This document shows, one piece after another, positions 26,216-39,300 of a stretch of 64,000 bases of DNA. The notes beneath the pieces are model-generated. The model ran no database searches. It saw only the letters and a program-made list of their open reading frames with translations, and had not been told where the DNA came from. Position numbers and translations under genes: made by a program. Location of the stretch: the NCBI RefSeq assembly GCF_901933205.1, contig NC_044600.1, forward strand, positions 620,001 through 684,000. The letters are read 5' to 3'. Origin of the DNA: Camarhynchus parvulus. Taxonomy: Eukaryota > Chordata > Aves > Passeriformes > Thraupidae. How positions within the stretch are numbered: position 1 is the stretch's first letter; each line of letters begins with the position of its first letter.

Positions 26216-29200
26216 CTCATTCCAGCCTGTTCCAAGCAGCAGGCAGCAATGTGAGGGTGCAGGAGCTGATCCCCTCGCAGTGCCCAGCTCAGCATCTCCT
26301 CAGAGCTGCACAGCTCCACATCTCACAGCCTCTGGCACTGCTGTCATCACCTGCAGCACACTCGGCCTGTTCTCATCTCCCTCCCTGCCCCAGCCCATCT
26401 TCTCTCCTGTCCTACCTACTGAAATGTACCTGTTCAGGGCAGGGACCATCCCTGACACTCCTGCATTCATGAAACACCTCGCTCAGCGCCGTCCTGAGCC
26501 CTGCAAAGCCCTCTGCAGCCAGGATCTCCAGTGAGGACAATCACAGCCTGGATGCACATGCTACCACGAAGTTGTGATTTCCTGACACCCAGCAGGCACC
26601 CAAGGCTTGACAGAAAAGTCACCAGCTGGCCAACACAGGGAAGTTAAGCTCTCTTTTTTATGAACTGCAGGCAAGGCTATTGATATTTCAGCTCTCAGTT
26701 AATGTCATGGCTTTGTGGTTTCCCAAAGCATGTTTTAGCATTTCTCTTCTGCTGTGACATCTGGCAGCACATCTTCAATATTCCCTGGGAGCAGAGAGGG
26801 CTGTCAGCATCCAGCTCAATCCCTGCATTACAATCACATTGACCAGATCTTCAGTCTGCAAGTGGCTCCACCAGTTACCTTGGAACTATTTCCACAAAGG
26901 AAGGCAAGAGCAGTAGAATTTGGCTTCAAACACATGAGTCCTTGCCAGGCAGGAATTTTAAGGATTGACACCTAAAGGAATGAAATCACTCACATGACAA
27001 TAACCCACCAAAAGCAGTGTCATCAAGGCTTTTTAAATGAAAAAGCTTTTAAGAAATCAGCTCTAATTAGCTGAACTCAGTTATGCTACTCACTATCATG
27101 GAATAAAGTAAATCTCAGAGTTTTATTTTTAGCATCTGCTGCATTACAAAATAGTGTCTTTGACAAAAAACTGCTCTCCCCATCATCCAAAAGGCCCTTC
27201 TCCTTTCCTCTAGGTAAAGCCACTAGCAGCCAGCTGTTATCCACACCAAGTCAATCCACAGCACACCAGCAATAACAGATCCAACACTAAAGGCCAGTGC
27301 AATCCTGCTTTTCCAAAGCTGGTAACAGAAGGGTGCAATGTGGCACCTCCAGGCTCTGCAGATCAGGGGGCTACATGGGAATGGACCAGCTGAGCTTTTA
27401 CAGAGGCTGAAAAGAGCCCAAAGTCAAGGCTGGAAACTCCCAGGATCATGAACACCAGAGCAACAGCATTTCTGTGGGATCCAGGTGCAGACAGGCCAGC
27501 CATGCATCTGCTAATTAGGTGGCAATACACACACAATAATTATAGCTATCACATCATCACACATTCTCCCCTAATTATTTCTAGTCATAATATTTACACC
27601 TTGGAATGCAACAACAAAGGTCCAGGACTTTCTTGCAGTTGTTCTTGCTGATTTTGCCAGTTCACAGGAGGACCCCAGTGAGTGTGAGCCCAGGCTGAAC
27701 CCGGTTACATAAACGTGCCCTCGAAGGCTCCGAGCCAAAAGGTTTTATTTGCTCACTTTTACTGGGACATGTGTTTATTTGAGGATATGAATTTCACAAA
27801 TATCCATCCCAGCTCGCTAGACTGGCAATGAGCTGTCAAATGCAATCCATCAGGGACAAACTGTATTTGAACTGGGGCCCTCCCTGCCCTCCATGCAGCT
27901 CCTTCAGACTGAGACATCAGCCTGAACCCCAGCAGCACCACCGCCCCTTTCTGCAAGGTCTCCTTGTCCCTGTATTTCTGTCACAGTGCAGAACACAGCT
28001 CAACCTTCCAAGCCATCGAAAGATGAACTACACACAAAAAAACTCCTCCCCAACAGCTACTGAGGCAGTGCATCCAGCCATGGCAATTCACTCTGCTAAG
28101 GGTAAAAACACAATGAAGTCTTGAGAACCCAAAGCAACCAAAGGATCCACAAAACGAGACATACTGATCCCTGTTTCTACTAAAATAAATTATCACCTAA
28201 GCACTTGGAGAGGCTGGGCCAGGTGAGTGATCCACGTTTTCTCAATTAAACCAAGCTTTAACCCACAGCAGTCAGCAGAAGACTAATTCCTAGCTACACC
28301 AAAATAGGTGGATATGTCCGTTAACCTCAGAGCTAGCAGGTTTATAAACAAACCACCCAATCCAACACCTTTTCCTGTTGGAACTGTTGTGCCACCACAC
28401 CCCACACCAGCACCACATCCCAAAGCCCTGACCCCAATTTAAAAGCCTCTGACAGGCACAACCCGAGTCTCCAACAATGCCTCAGCAGCCCCAGTCATCC
28501 CAGGCAAGGAGAGACAGCAAATGAAGAAACCCAACAAGTCCATCTCAGCCCCTGTGGGTTCCTGAGTGCTTCCTTGTCCCTTGCTGCAGGTCCCTGCAAG
28601 CACTGCTGGCTCCCCCAAATGCAGCTCCCTTCCCTCTGCACACAGAGCTCCCCAGCTCCTCTTGGACCAGGGATCCGAGCAAGGCGAAAAGGAACAGCAA
28701 AGAAAATCTGAATCAGGATGAGACCCAAACCCTGCCAAAATCAACAGGAGCCTCTCTATCAACTTCAGAGGGTTTTTGATGCAGCACAGAAGTCAAACAG
28801 CCTGAACGGCAAGCAAATCGATTTGTGAGATCCCAGATACCACAGTGAATGATGCCTGGGGCAGAGACTGGAGAGCACTGATCTCTCATTATGGTTTTCA
28901 TATATTATACATCACACACACATATGCAGATCTCCTAAATAATACTGAAAAGAGAAAACACCAGAATAAAGAAATTCTGTATTACCTCATTTAGCATGTC
29001 AGAAATACTCAGAAGAAAATATCACCCTTCATCTGCACTTTTGCCTCCAATATCAGATGTTCCCATTATTTTTTTTAAATAGCAATAGGCTGGCAAAAAT
29101 ATAGAACAATTCAGACTTGCATTGAAAACATGTCCTAGCAGCATTTACTTTTTCTGAAACAGCAAAACATCGTGAAATTGAGTCTAATTTTGAATGCATA

Positions 29201-30088
29201 CAATGAGAATCAAAATATATGTGACCATTTTTCAATTTCTAATTCACTTATCTCAGCAAGCACATATTCCCATTGAGTATTTAAGAAAATTATTTTTCCA
29301 ATGTTAAGAAAAATGGAACAAAAATAAAAGAATTTCTGCAGTAAGTTCTGAAAAGGACATTTTCAGAGCTGGCAGGTAATAACAGAAGAAAGAAATAAGC
29401 CAGCCATTATAGATCATGGTCAAGAAATACAAGCAGAAGTGTCTGTAGATCATTATTATTGCTAATTGGACTTCATCCTTATGGTTTGTTGTCTTAGATG
29501 TTGTTATCAATTTCACTAAACTCGTGGTAACTCTGCCCTAAGTTTCTCTTGCTCAGAAAAAGCAGAAAACAGGAAAAGTTCCAGGCTGCCAAACTCTGGC
29601 TTCAAGCAGAAGGATTACTCCTGTGCCCAGATCTCACCAGCACTGTTTGTGTGCTCCGCAGGCCCAAAGGTGACACCGAGCAGAGGAACAGCAGCCTTGT
29701 GCAGAGTAGTGCCAGCCAGGGCAGGGAGCTGCTCCAGCACAGCACAGCCTCTTGCTTTGCTAGGGAGCTTTAGCAGGGCAGATGGTGCTGCCAGCACTGC
29801 TCCAAGGGCTCATCTTCCTCTCCAACAGGAGCACCTCAGCCTGGGCTGCCTGAGCTGTCCTGCAGAGCCCGATCTCATCCACCCACAGCCTGATCCACAA
29901 CTCCCGAAAACACTGCTTGCCCCACCAAAACTGGGGTTTGTGCATCATTTCTGTGCCCCATTCCGTGACTGCCTCACAGCACCCCCAGCCCCGCGCCATG
30001 AGCAGTGCCTGGCTCGCAGCTTTGCTCACTCTGGATCCCTCCCGTGCTCCTGGGACACAGCACACAGCGTCCCTCTGTCCTGGGCAGG

Positions 30089-30354
30089 GACCCCAGCACA
30101 CAGTGTACCCCAGCAGTGACCCCAGCACACAGTGTACCCCAGCACACACTGACCCCAGCACACAGTGTACCCCAGCAGTGACCCCAGCACACAGTACCCC
30201 AGCAGTGACCCCAGCACACACTGACCCCAGCACACACTGACCCCAGCACACAGTGTACCCCAGCACACAGTGTACCCCAGCAGTGACCCCAGCACACAGT
30301 GTACCCCAGCACACACTGACCCCAGTACACACTGACCCCAGCACACACTGACCC
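30089..30354. repeat. Minisatellite L, mixed 12-17 bp units
   Basis: Irregular mixture of ACCCCAGCACACAGTGT, ACCCCAGCACACACTG and ACCCCAGCAGTG blocks, about 17-19 in all. It is bracketed by two identical copies of CCTGGGCAGGGACCCCA (30079-30095 and 30360-30376). Confidence 0.92.
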
Positions 30355-30994
30355 CCTGCCCTGGGCAGGGACCCCACTGCAGCCCCCACTGACCCTGTAC
30401 CTGAACACGGGGGGTTCCTGCTGCCCTAAGCACTTGTACCCTGCTATCCTGCCAGCACTTCTGACTGAGGCACAGCCTCTCCGTCACACACCCCTCACTG
30501 GCTCAGCTGCACTTGTGCCATACTTGAGCAGCCCTTCTGAAGGGCACATGACACCACTTGTTCAGCTCATCTGCCCACAGCTACAGGCCTTTCTTCTTTT
30601 TTTCCCCTCTCTTCTTTTTCCTTTTTAATTGAACTGCTTTGGACATAGGTAGCTCTTCCTGTAGCAGAAATCAATTATGAAATAAATCTAATATTCAGAT
30701 CAGACTGTATTAGAAGGGACCACTCATCATATATATGATATTTCCAGATTACATCTTAGCATGGCTCACTGAGTCATCACTTCAGCATTCTCACTAAATC
30801 AAAAATTAAACAAAGCAAATCAGTCAATTAACGGGGCTGCTCCTTGCTCTGTGCACAAATAATCCTTTCAAGTCCAACCCTTAACTCAATTTGGAGGAGG
30901 GAGTGCTCAGTATCTGGGAAGGAGCAGTCACTGTGCAGGGCTGGCTGCTCTGGTACAGCCAGCAGAGCCAGCCCAGGCTCTGAGCCTGGGCCAC

Positions 30995-31126
30995 ACCAGC
31001 CCCAGCCTGAGCCCCCATTCCCTGCAGAGCACCCCAGCACTGCTCAGGGGACAAAACACCAACCCCAGCCTGAGCCCCCATTCCCTGCACAGAACCCCAG
31101 CACTGCTCGGGGGACAAAACACCAAC
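30995..31126. repeat. Tandem duplication, 63 bp x 2
   Basis: Two close copies, both containing CCCAGCCTGAGCCCCCATTC, CCCCAGCACTGCTC and GGGGACAAAACACCAA, offset by 63 bp. Few differences, so fairly recent. Confidence 0.93.
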
Positions 31127-34100
31127 AAGCAGAGTTCATAATCCCCTCTACTCCTTCCACACACCAAAGCCATTTTCTCCCCAAACCTGTGCCAAGCATG
31201 GGAGACACACTGGGGATCTGCTTGTTTCTTCATCCATCTGACAACCTGGCTGGACCCACAGCCAGAAGAGAGAGAAGATGCACAATGCTCTGATCCCCAG
31301 CACACACAGACACTTGCTGATTATACACACAGCATTCCATTTTCAGCACGTATACTTTAGGTAAAGGGAAGGGAAGGATGGGTTCAGTGCACAAGAAAAT
31401 ATTTTGCCCTTGAGAAATACTTCCTAGGTCTGAAATATCTTGACCAGTACAGAGACAGACCCAATGCCATCAAATGTGATTTATGCAGCCTCTCTCCAGT
31501 TACAGAAGAGTTAGGTGCTTGGTTTTTAAAGCAAAACAATGGCCTGTATACAAAAAGCTACAACTCCTTCATCATCCATGACCCGTGCCAGTGCTCATAA
31601 AAGAGAGAAGCCCTGGCACAGGTAACAGCTCTCTCCTCCCAAAGCAACAGCCACACTGGCTCAGAACAAAGCTGCACTCCGTATCCAGCTCCCGAAGAAA
31701 CAGCCATATTCAAATCTTCTCTCAGCTGGGATACAGGCGAAGTGGATAAATATTCCTTTGCACAGCAAAGATGAGATTGTTTCTCCCTCTTACACACAAG
31801 TGTATTTACTCTCCAATTCAAAACACACCCTCCTTTAATTCTCCATTCACTCTTCACGTGCGCATGGCTCCAAGAAAAGAAATTCTGAACAAGTGATGAA
31901 AGGAGTTCCAGTCTCACTGAAGTCTGCAGAGGAGCTTTGCAATGGATTCAGATGGGATTAGAGCCTTTATCTAGATTAACAGTGCTTAATAGCCCAGCTA
32001 ACAAACAAGCTGCTCTGCTTAAGGAGATATTATGATTGTAATTTTCCTGACTGGTCACTTTTCCCCCCAGCATCTCCCCCTTACATCTGCCATGTCTGTG
32101 CACATTCCAGCTTACAGTATTTCCCCACTCCTCCCCAGTTTCTGGCCTGCCTGGCTGGACATGTGGCTCTGAGTCGAGGATGCAACCCATCAGCATCTGA
32201 GCAGCTGTCTGAACCTGAGAGAGGAGGTGTGACCCCCTCTGCCTCACCAGAGGTGCTGGTTTGGGTCCTTCCCCTTTACACAACAGCACTTTCCATGAAA
32301 TTGCAGAAACTCCGTGTTTTCGAAGTCCCACTGACTTTGCTGAGTTGAAGCTTTACACAAATGAAAATATTTGACAGACCATGTAATCATGCACAGCACT
32401 GTCCTGAAGAAACCAAACTGGGATGTCATATTTTCAACAAACCTAGGGCTTGAGTATAATTTGTTGTAACTATGAAACTAAAAGCCTGAGGACTTATACT
32501 TCACCTTGCATTTGCCAGGAATTGCTGCTATGGTGAATTGGATCAGCAGTGCAAGCTAACAAGGGAGACCATCTCAGCTACGAAGGCAGAGGGCTACTTC
32601 GATATACTTGCATCATTTCTCTTGTCCTTCATATTGTTTCAATAAATGCAAATAATTTAACTTCATGGATATTTCTGCACCTTGGAAGATGACTGCAGAC
32701 ATCCATCACCAAGCACAAACTCCTGGGTTTTGGACCAAGGACTGGGAACAAGACCTACTGCTCAAGTGCTTCCACTGGGGAACACCTGCCCATAGGTTTG
32801 TCCCTGCTTGTTCTTTTATTGTGGCAAACTCCCAGGAAATAGTTTTTAATGTCCTAATCACCAGCTTCAAACACACCACCATTGCAAAGTCAGGCATGCA
32901 CAGCATCCTGTGCTTTAATGCTTTCCAGCGCAGTACTGACCACATCAAAACTGGTTTTTCCTTTCAATGCATGTGTTCCAGCACCTCATCTGAAAGTCCT
33001 CTATCTACAGCTCTGTCAGAACAGCTCCAGAAGAACTGCCTGCTAAGCTTCATAATTATGCTAAGTACCAGAATCTAATAATCCATGGGCACATACGAAA
33101 GCTGTCTGAATTACTAGCCTTGCTCAGGTCTCAGTGCAAAGCAGAACTGGGGGCTGTGTGCAGAACTTGCACACTTTTACATAATGATGTGAGAATAAAG
33201 TCACTGGGACACTGCCCCAAGGAGCCATCCCCAAACCCAGGCCCATTAGCCCTGAGAGGGAGCTCAGCAAACAGCTGGACCGAGCAGCAGCACTGCTGGA
33301 ACAGCACTGGTTCCATGTCCCAGCTGTACAAACATCCTCCTGTTTTACACAAGGTACTATTTGACTTTTCTGACATGCGTTGTTTTGACCGTATGCTACC
33401 AGCTATGACACCACCATCCCAACTGCTTTGCCTTTCTCGCCCCTGCTCCATCTCTCTGCAAATCATCTTCTCTTTGGCAAATGTTCCCGAGAGTCTTTGC
33501 CTGCTTTTGAACATGAATACATTAACACAATGAATTGATTTTATTATCTTTAAGATATCTTCTACCTCTGATTACTTCACACTTAATGCACAAAGAACAT
33601 TCACATGTAATCTAGACATGTAGGGCATACAGACTAATAATTATAAAGAGCTCCCATTTAAATATGTGTCATTTACATTTAAAATCCTGTTCATTTTTCT
33701 TAACATTCTATATTAAAGCTGATTTAAATTATATCCTAATGCTGCCTTGTAATTGCAAGAGTAAAATTTAGTATTTATTCCAAAGTTAATGAGTATCTAT
33801 AACTTACATTAACTGGGAAGCAATAAATTACAGTAAAATACTATTTGCTGCACTAAAACCTAGCAGAAATTCTACTGCAGCATAACAGGTAGCTCCAATT
33901 CTAGGATTTACAAGTTAGTGCCACACTGGGGACAACAGTCAGCAGCAGTCAGCTCAGGCCCAGAGATGGCTCCAGCTGATCTTTTAATCCCTCTGATGCC
34001 AAGAAGTCCCATCTGAACATCATTTCCACACTGCCTTTGAGATATTCCACATCCCTAAGCAAGGCATTAAAAGGGGGTGGTTTTTTAAACCAAGAGATGA

Positions 34101-35627
34101 AATGCAAGCCCCACCAAGGAACACAGTGCCTCCCGCTCTGGGGCAGCTGAGCTCCGAACGGGACAGAGCGAGGCAGACTGAGGGCTCCTGCCCCGAACAG
34201 CTCGGTGCTCCTGAAGGCAGGTGAGCTGCACAGAGCACACACACCCAGCCAGGACTGCAGCTGCCTTTGTCTGCACCAGCCTTTCAGTGCATCCACTGGG
34301 GAGGAGGGACCATTTTAGTACCTCTGCGAAGGAAAGCAGAACAAGAGCATATCTGAGTCCTGCTCCCCCAGGCCTGGACACAGCCTCACAGCTGCTGGCC
34401 ACAGGCACAGCTGTGCGCAGATTAACACAAGGCTCAGATGCCAAATAAGCCTGCTCAAGTGAACCACAGGTGAAAAGGGAACAGCAGAGAACACAAGATT
34501 TGTGTGATGGGAGTCCAAAGCCAGCGTGGTGCTCCCAACACCAGGAACACGTATCTGCATTTAGGAACTACTCAGCACCATCACTGCAAGGACAATGAGC
34601 CTTCCCACGTTTTCAGAAGGCACACACCTGGATCGCTAAAGTAGTGAGATTTGTTTATTCCACACAGATGTAATTAACGTCTACAGAGTGGATAATGTAC
34701 TTCACATCTGCTTCTGGTTACTAATTTAGCCAGTCTCTGAAAACAGAGGCATGCAAACTGGAAAGCCAGACTCATTACCTTTACAACAAAGACCACCAGT
34801 TGATTCCCACCAGGACCTGGCCTTATTAACCTTACTTTTAAATTACAAAGTCACAGATGTACTCATCAGTTGCTTGATGAAGATTCATTTGCCAATCTCA
34901 TCTCACAAAAGGAGTAATTAACGTGAAGACATTACAGGCTGATGATTGGAATTGTTATAATGCAGAACTGCAGACAAATAGCAAGGCACCTGCATATCTG
35001 TAACAACTAGAAGCTCTTCTCAAATGTTCCAATTTACCAGCGTAATTGTAAGAAATTAAGCAAAAAGCACTGAATTGCATCAGTCCTGGGCCTGTTCTGC
35101 ACACAATCAGACAAATAAATTCATGTCTCCAAGTGTAGCACTGTTATAGCTGTGCTGGTTTGAGGACAGAAAGAAAGAACTCTGTCATTTACTTGGCCAT
35201 TTTATTAGGAAAGACTGAACAAGTCTTTGGCACATAATCCCTTCTCCAGATCTGGCAAAAGCAGAAGCAAAGCCCAGGCTAAATAACCTGTATTTACAGG
35301 TTAGGCATTAGCACCTGTGGAGGAAAGAAGGGTGTTGAGGGGGCGAGATGAAAGGTTGGCAGCTGTGGAGAAAGGAGGCAGGACACAAGGAAAAGGGCCC
35401 ACAGGGCTCAGCTGAGAGAACTCCAGATGAAACCACCAAAGGCTGGGGCATTTCCAGCCCCTGCAGCTCCAGGAGCCAGGGCTGCTCCCAGGGGAACAGG
35501 CTGGGTGTGAGCACCCTCCTGAGCAGCCTGCTTCACCCGCCTCGGCCTCTAACGGGGGCTGCAAAGGCAGAGCTGTGAAAATCCCTGAGAAATTCCAGAG
35601 CACCATCCTGGGCCCAGCTGCGGTGTG
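31127..35627. other. Single-copy non-coding DNA
   Basis: AT-rich and free of tandem arrays at 33540-33910 and 34620-35140. Two ordinary-composition open frames of 137 codons (32665-33078, 33120-33533, plus strand) are within chance expectation. GTGCTGGTTTGAGGACAG near 35153 is a weak LTR-like start without other support. Confidence 0.5.
35284..35303. other. Perfect 9-bp inverted repeat (20-bp hairpin or palindromic site)
   Basis: TAACCTGTA and its exact reverse complement TACAGGTTA are separated by TT. It could be a dimeric binding site or a chance palindrome. Nothing around it resembles a terminator or tRNA. Confidence 0.4.
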
Positions 35628-36238
35628 CAAATCCCCCTGGTGCTGGTGCCCAGCCTGCCTGCAAATCCCCCTGGTGCTGGTACCCAGCCTGCCTGCAGAG
35701 CCCCCCAAATCCCGCTGGTGCTGGTGCCCAGCCTGCCCAAAAATCCACCCAGTGCTGGTGCCCAGCCTGCCTGCAGAGCCAGCCCCAAATCCCCTGGTGC
35801 TGGTGCCCAGCCTGCCCAAAAATCCACCCAGTGCTGGTGCCCAGCCTGCCTGCAGAGCCAGCCCCAAATCCCCCTGGTGCTGGTGCCCAGCCTGCCCAAA
35901 AATCCACCCAGTGCTGGTGCCCAGCCTGCCTGCAGAGCCAGCCCCAAATCCCCCTGGTGCAGGTGCCCAGCCGCCCAAAAATCCCCCAGTGCTGGTGCCC
36001 AGCCTGCCCAAAAATCCCCTGGTGCTGGTGCCCAGGCCCCCAGTGCTGTGCCCAGCCGCCTGCAGAGCCAGCCCCAAATCCCCCTGGTGCTGGTGCCCAG
36101 CCTGCCCAAAAATCCACCCAGTGCTGGTGCCCAGCCTGCCTGCAGAGCCAGCCCCAAATCCCCCTGGTGCTGGTGCCCAGCCTGCCCACAATTTCCCCTG
36201 GTGCTGGTGCCCAGCCTGCCTGCAGAGCCAGCCCCAAA
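35628..36238. repeat. Minisatellite M with about 80 bp dimeric unit (34 + 46 bp)
   Basis: Each half begins GTGCTGGTGCCCAGCCTGCC. The short half continues CAAAAATCCACCCA and the long half continues TGCAGAGCCAGCCCCAAATC plus CCCTG. Short and long halves alternate through much of the array, giving an approximately 80 bp higher-order period, degraded near 35960-36060. Open frames across it (up to 364 codons) are repeat translations. Confidence 0.94.
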
Positions 36239-36250
36239 CGATCTGCCATG

Positions 36251-36378
36251 GCCCCGTGGGGCAGTGCATGGCTGCAGGCACTCCATGGCATCACTGCCCT
36301 CTCCTCCCCTGTGCCTGGCCCGTGGGGCAGTGCATGGCTGCAGGCACTCCTGCCCAGGGCACCACTGCCCTCTGCTCC
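36251..36378. repeat. Tandem duplication, 66 bp x 2
   Basis: CGTGGGGCAGTGCATGGCTG followed by CAGGCACTCC occurs at 36255 and 36321. The remainder aligns with small changes, including CACTGCCCTCT in both copies. It abuts minisatellite M but has a different unit. Confidence 0.9.
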
Positions 36379-39300
36379 GGCCCCTCTGGGGCACACCTGC
36401 AGCGCACGCACACCTGACTGCAGGGCACGGCATGCCAGCTCCTGTCCCTCACACGGGAGTGTCTCCCCTTGCAGGAGGGCTCAGCAGGGACGCAGCAGGA
36501 GCTGACAGACCCCCAGGCTCTGGCTGCAGAGCTGTGCGTGCCCTGCAGCTGTGCCAGCCCCTCCACAGATGGAGGCACAAAGCAGAGCCGCCTGGGGTGC
36601 CCTGCAGATGCCTCGTCTCTCCCTTGTTGCTTCAGCATCCCATGGCCCAGACAGGTCCTGGACCTTTGCAGGCCTTTCCCAGCATGATCATTCCTCAAAA
36701 TCCAGATTCAGTGGTATAAAGCAACAAAACCCACAGGAGTATTGATTCTGTAGTCAGAACAAAGTTACTCAGGAAAGGAATGTGAAAGCTGTGCACCTAC
36801 GGGGGCTCCTGTCAAAGACAACAGTTTTTACATCTCCAGATTCTCGGTCTTCAACTCTCTGTCTTACCACTGTCATTTACGAACTCACAGGCATTTGCTG
36901 AGGATTAGCTCAGCTCCAGACACTCTCCTTCCCCTCTGCTTTGCTTCAACCACCTCACCATCACAAGGACTACAAGCACACAACAAACCTTCCACAACCA
37001 GGTACACAAACCACAGCCAGGTATTTACAGAGCAGCTCCATCCCAGCCCCACTGAGGACTTGTGGCTTTAGCCCAGGCTTATTTACCGTGAACAGAAAAA
37101 CAGAAACTTGGACAAGTAAAATGCAGTAGACCACAACAGCCTGAGGACAAAACCAGCCCAGAACCATTGTAGAAACTTCAGAGGGAGAATGGTTTCCCAG
37201 AAAAGGACACAATGAATATGTGAGAATACTGGAAAAGAAAATGAGTGCCCTTGTAAGGTATACTGAACTAATTTCTTCCTTTCAATGAAGAGCCCTATGA
37301 TTTCATGCTAAGATTCTTCAGCAGCTAAGCTTTTCTAAACACATTCAGGGACAGAGAGATGCTATTTTGAAAGATGCCTAGAAGGGTTTTCAGGAGACAA
37401 AGACAAAAAATCAAGTCAGTGATGAGCAGTAACTGTATAATCCTGAGTCTGTGCTGCCCATATGAACGTCAGCATTTCATGTACAAGTCTCCTCTGACAT
37501 TTTGCTTTCAAGGCTGCCTGCCTGCTTGGTGCTCAAGCCACACATTTTTTAGCTAATCCTGATATGTGGAGAAGTTTTATCAGTAGCTATATAACAGCAA
37601 TACTGCTACTAAAACACAACAAGAAATGAACAGCTGCAGTGTTACGTAGATAGATTTCCTTGCATAAAGGAATGAAGACAATCTGAGGGTGCATATGGTC
37701 ATTGAAAAGTTTCTCCACTGAAATGAGAAGCACCAGGTTGTGCAGATCTTGTTATTAATGAGAAGAACTTACTCAGCTAAGCAGCCTGGAAAATCTCATC
37801 TTTTGGGGATCTGCTTTCAGTGTGAAAGCACTGCAGTGGAGCCTGGACACATGAAGCAAAGAAGAAAACCCTGAAATATTAAATATTCACTAGATACTAT
37901 TCAATTAAGGAAAGCTTTCACACAATCCGTGATTCACACTGAGAAAGGACTTGACCATTTTGAAGATAACTCTCAGCACCCAATGGCTCCACAGGTGCAG
38001 GAATACACTGCACCATCCCTTCTGCTCCAAACCAAAACGCAGACTATTTGATCATTTAACAAATGACCTAGAGAATACCCTGACCACTGTGTCCTCAGTT
38101 TAAAAAAACCCCATATAACAAAACCACAGAAACCTTCAGAAACACAGGCATTATGTTTTGCTAGCAATTTAAAAGCTGGGAACTTAGGATGCCAGTTAAC
38201 TACAACACCCAGCTCTCCACCTTCACAAAGACCAAAAGGTTGAGAGACAAATCTGATCAAAACAGTTTTCATTACAACATACCTGTTTTTTCTCAGGCAG
38301 GGGACTCAGTGTGCCATAATCTTTTGGGCTTTGGCTAAGAATTTTCTGAAATGCCATTTCGGATAGGCTATGTACAGTTTAATAGAGGGGGGGGTTATTT
38401 TTTCAGAGCAGAGACAATTTTTAAACCATCTCTCCATAAGCAATGTGCACCACTGCCTGTTGAGCCAGTTCCCCCTTAGGAGCCCCCGACCGTGGAGGGA
38501 GGATGGACCACAGAGCAGAGCTGGACACACCGGGCACACCACCTTGGGAGGGGAGGGCAGGGGCAGCTCAAACTGGGGCAGCTGTGCCCACAGAGAACCC
38601 TTCCCTTCACCCACTGCCCCTTCTCTGACAGCTCCCAAAGCCCTGGTGATTAGGAGGGTGAATAAAAATACCCAGCACACTCGACACCCACAGAGCCGCC
38701 CCAGCAATGGATCTGTGAAGTGCCCTGAACACCACATTCCTACCCTAATTTTATCCTCACCCCCATCTCCCATAAATACCCAGAACCCTAAAACTGGGTC
38801 ACTGCTGCCTGGAGGGTGGCAGGGGAAAATTCATAAATATTGATGCAGGAAAAAGAAATAAACTTTTCTTGGAGAAGTGGGTTCTGCCTACCATGCCCCA
38901 GGAGCCTCAGCACCATCAGCATTTTGTGGTGCCAAACCATCATTTAAAGGCTGAATTTTAGGCCAACTCACCAGCCCTGTCAAGGCTTCCCATTTTCCAT
39001 TTCATTTTCCATTAATACCACGAGAAGCCAAGAGCCTTCTTTGGCCTCAGCACCACTTCTGGAAAGGACTTGTACTCCCTCCAAAAGCTGCCTTTCCTGA
39101 TGAGGCTGGGCTAGAAGATGCTCTTCACATGCCAGCAAAGCACAAACTCCTCCACCTCGAACTCCAGAGTCCAGCACCAGTCAGCAGGATTTGTGTTTCA
39201 AAGTCACAGATCTTCCAGAAACATGGTTTTCTGATTCAGAAGAGCCTTCTAATAATGAACTGCATGGCCCATAACTATTCCAGTTTGGTGGTTTTTAAAT

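Larger units (their letters stand above)
21877..30088. other. Single-copy non-coding DNA with one CR1 tail
   Basis: Besides the CR1 fragment near 25.5 kb and the 45-bp duplication near 26.1 kb I see only ordinary sequence, a C/T-rich tract at about 25560-25720 and short AT-rich patches (28900-29520). No exon recognised. Confidence 0.55.

Noticed and set aside
32665..33533. Two successive 137-codon plus-strand open frames of ordinary composition
   Set aside because: Several frames of this length are expected by chance in 64 kb, and no motif, homology or splice context is visible.
35150..35300. Possible endogenous retroviral LTR starting GTGCTGGTTTGAGG
   Set aside because: There is only a vague resemblance at one end; no second edge, target duplication or polyadenylation signal was found.
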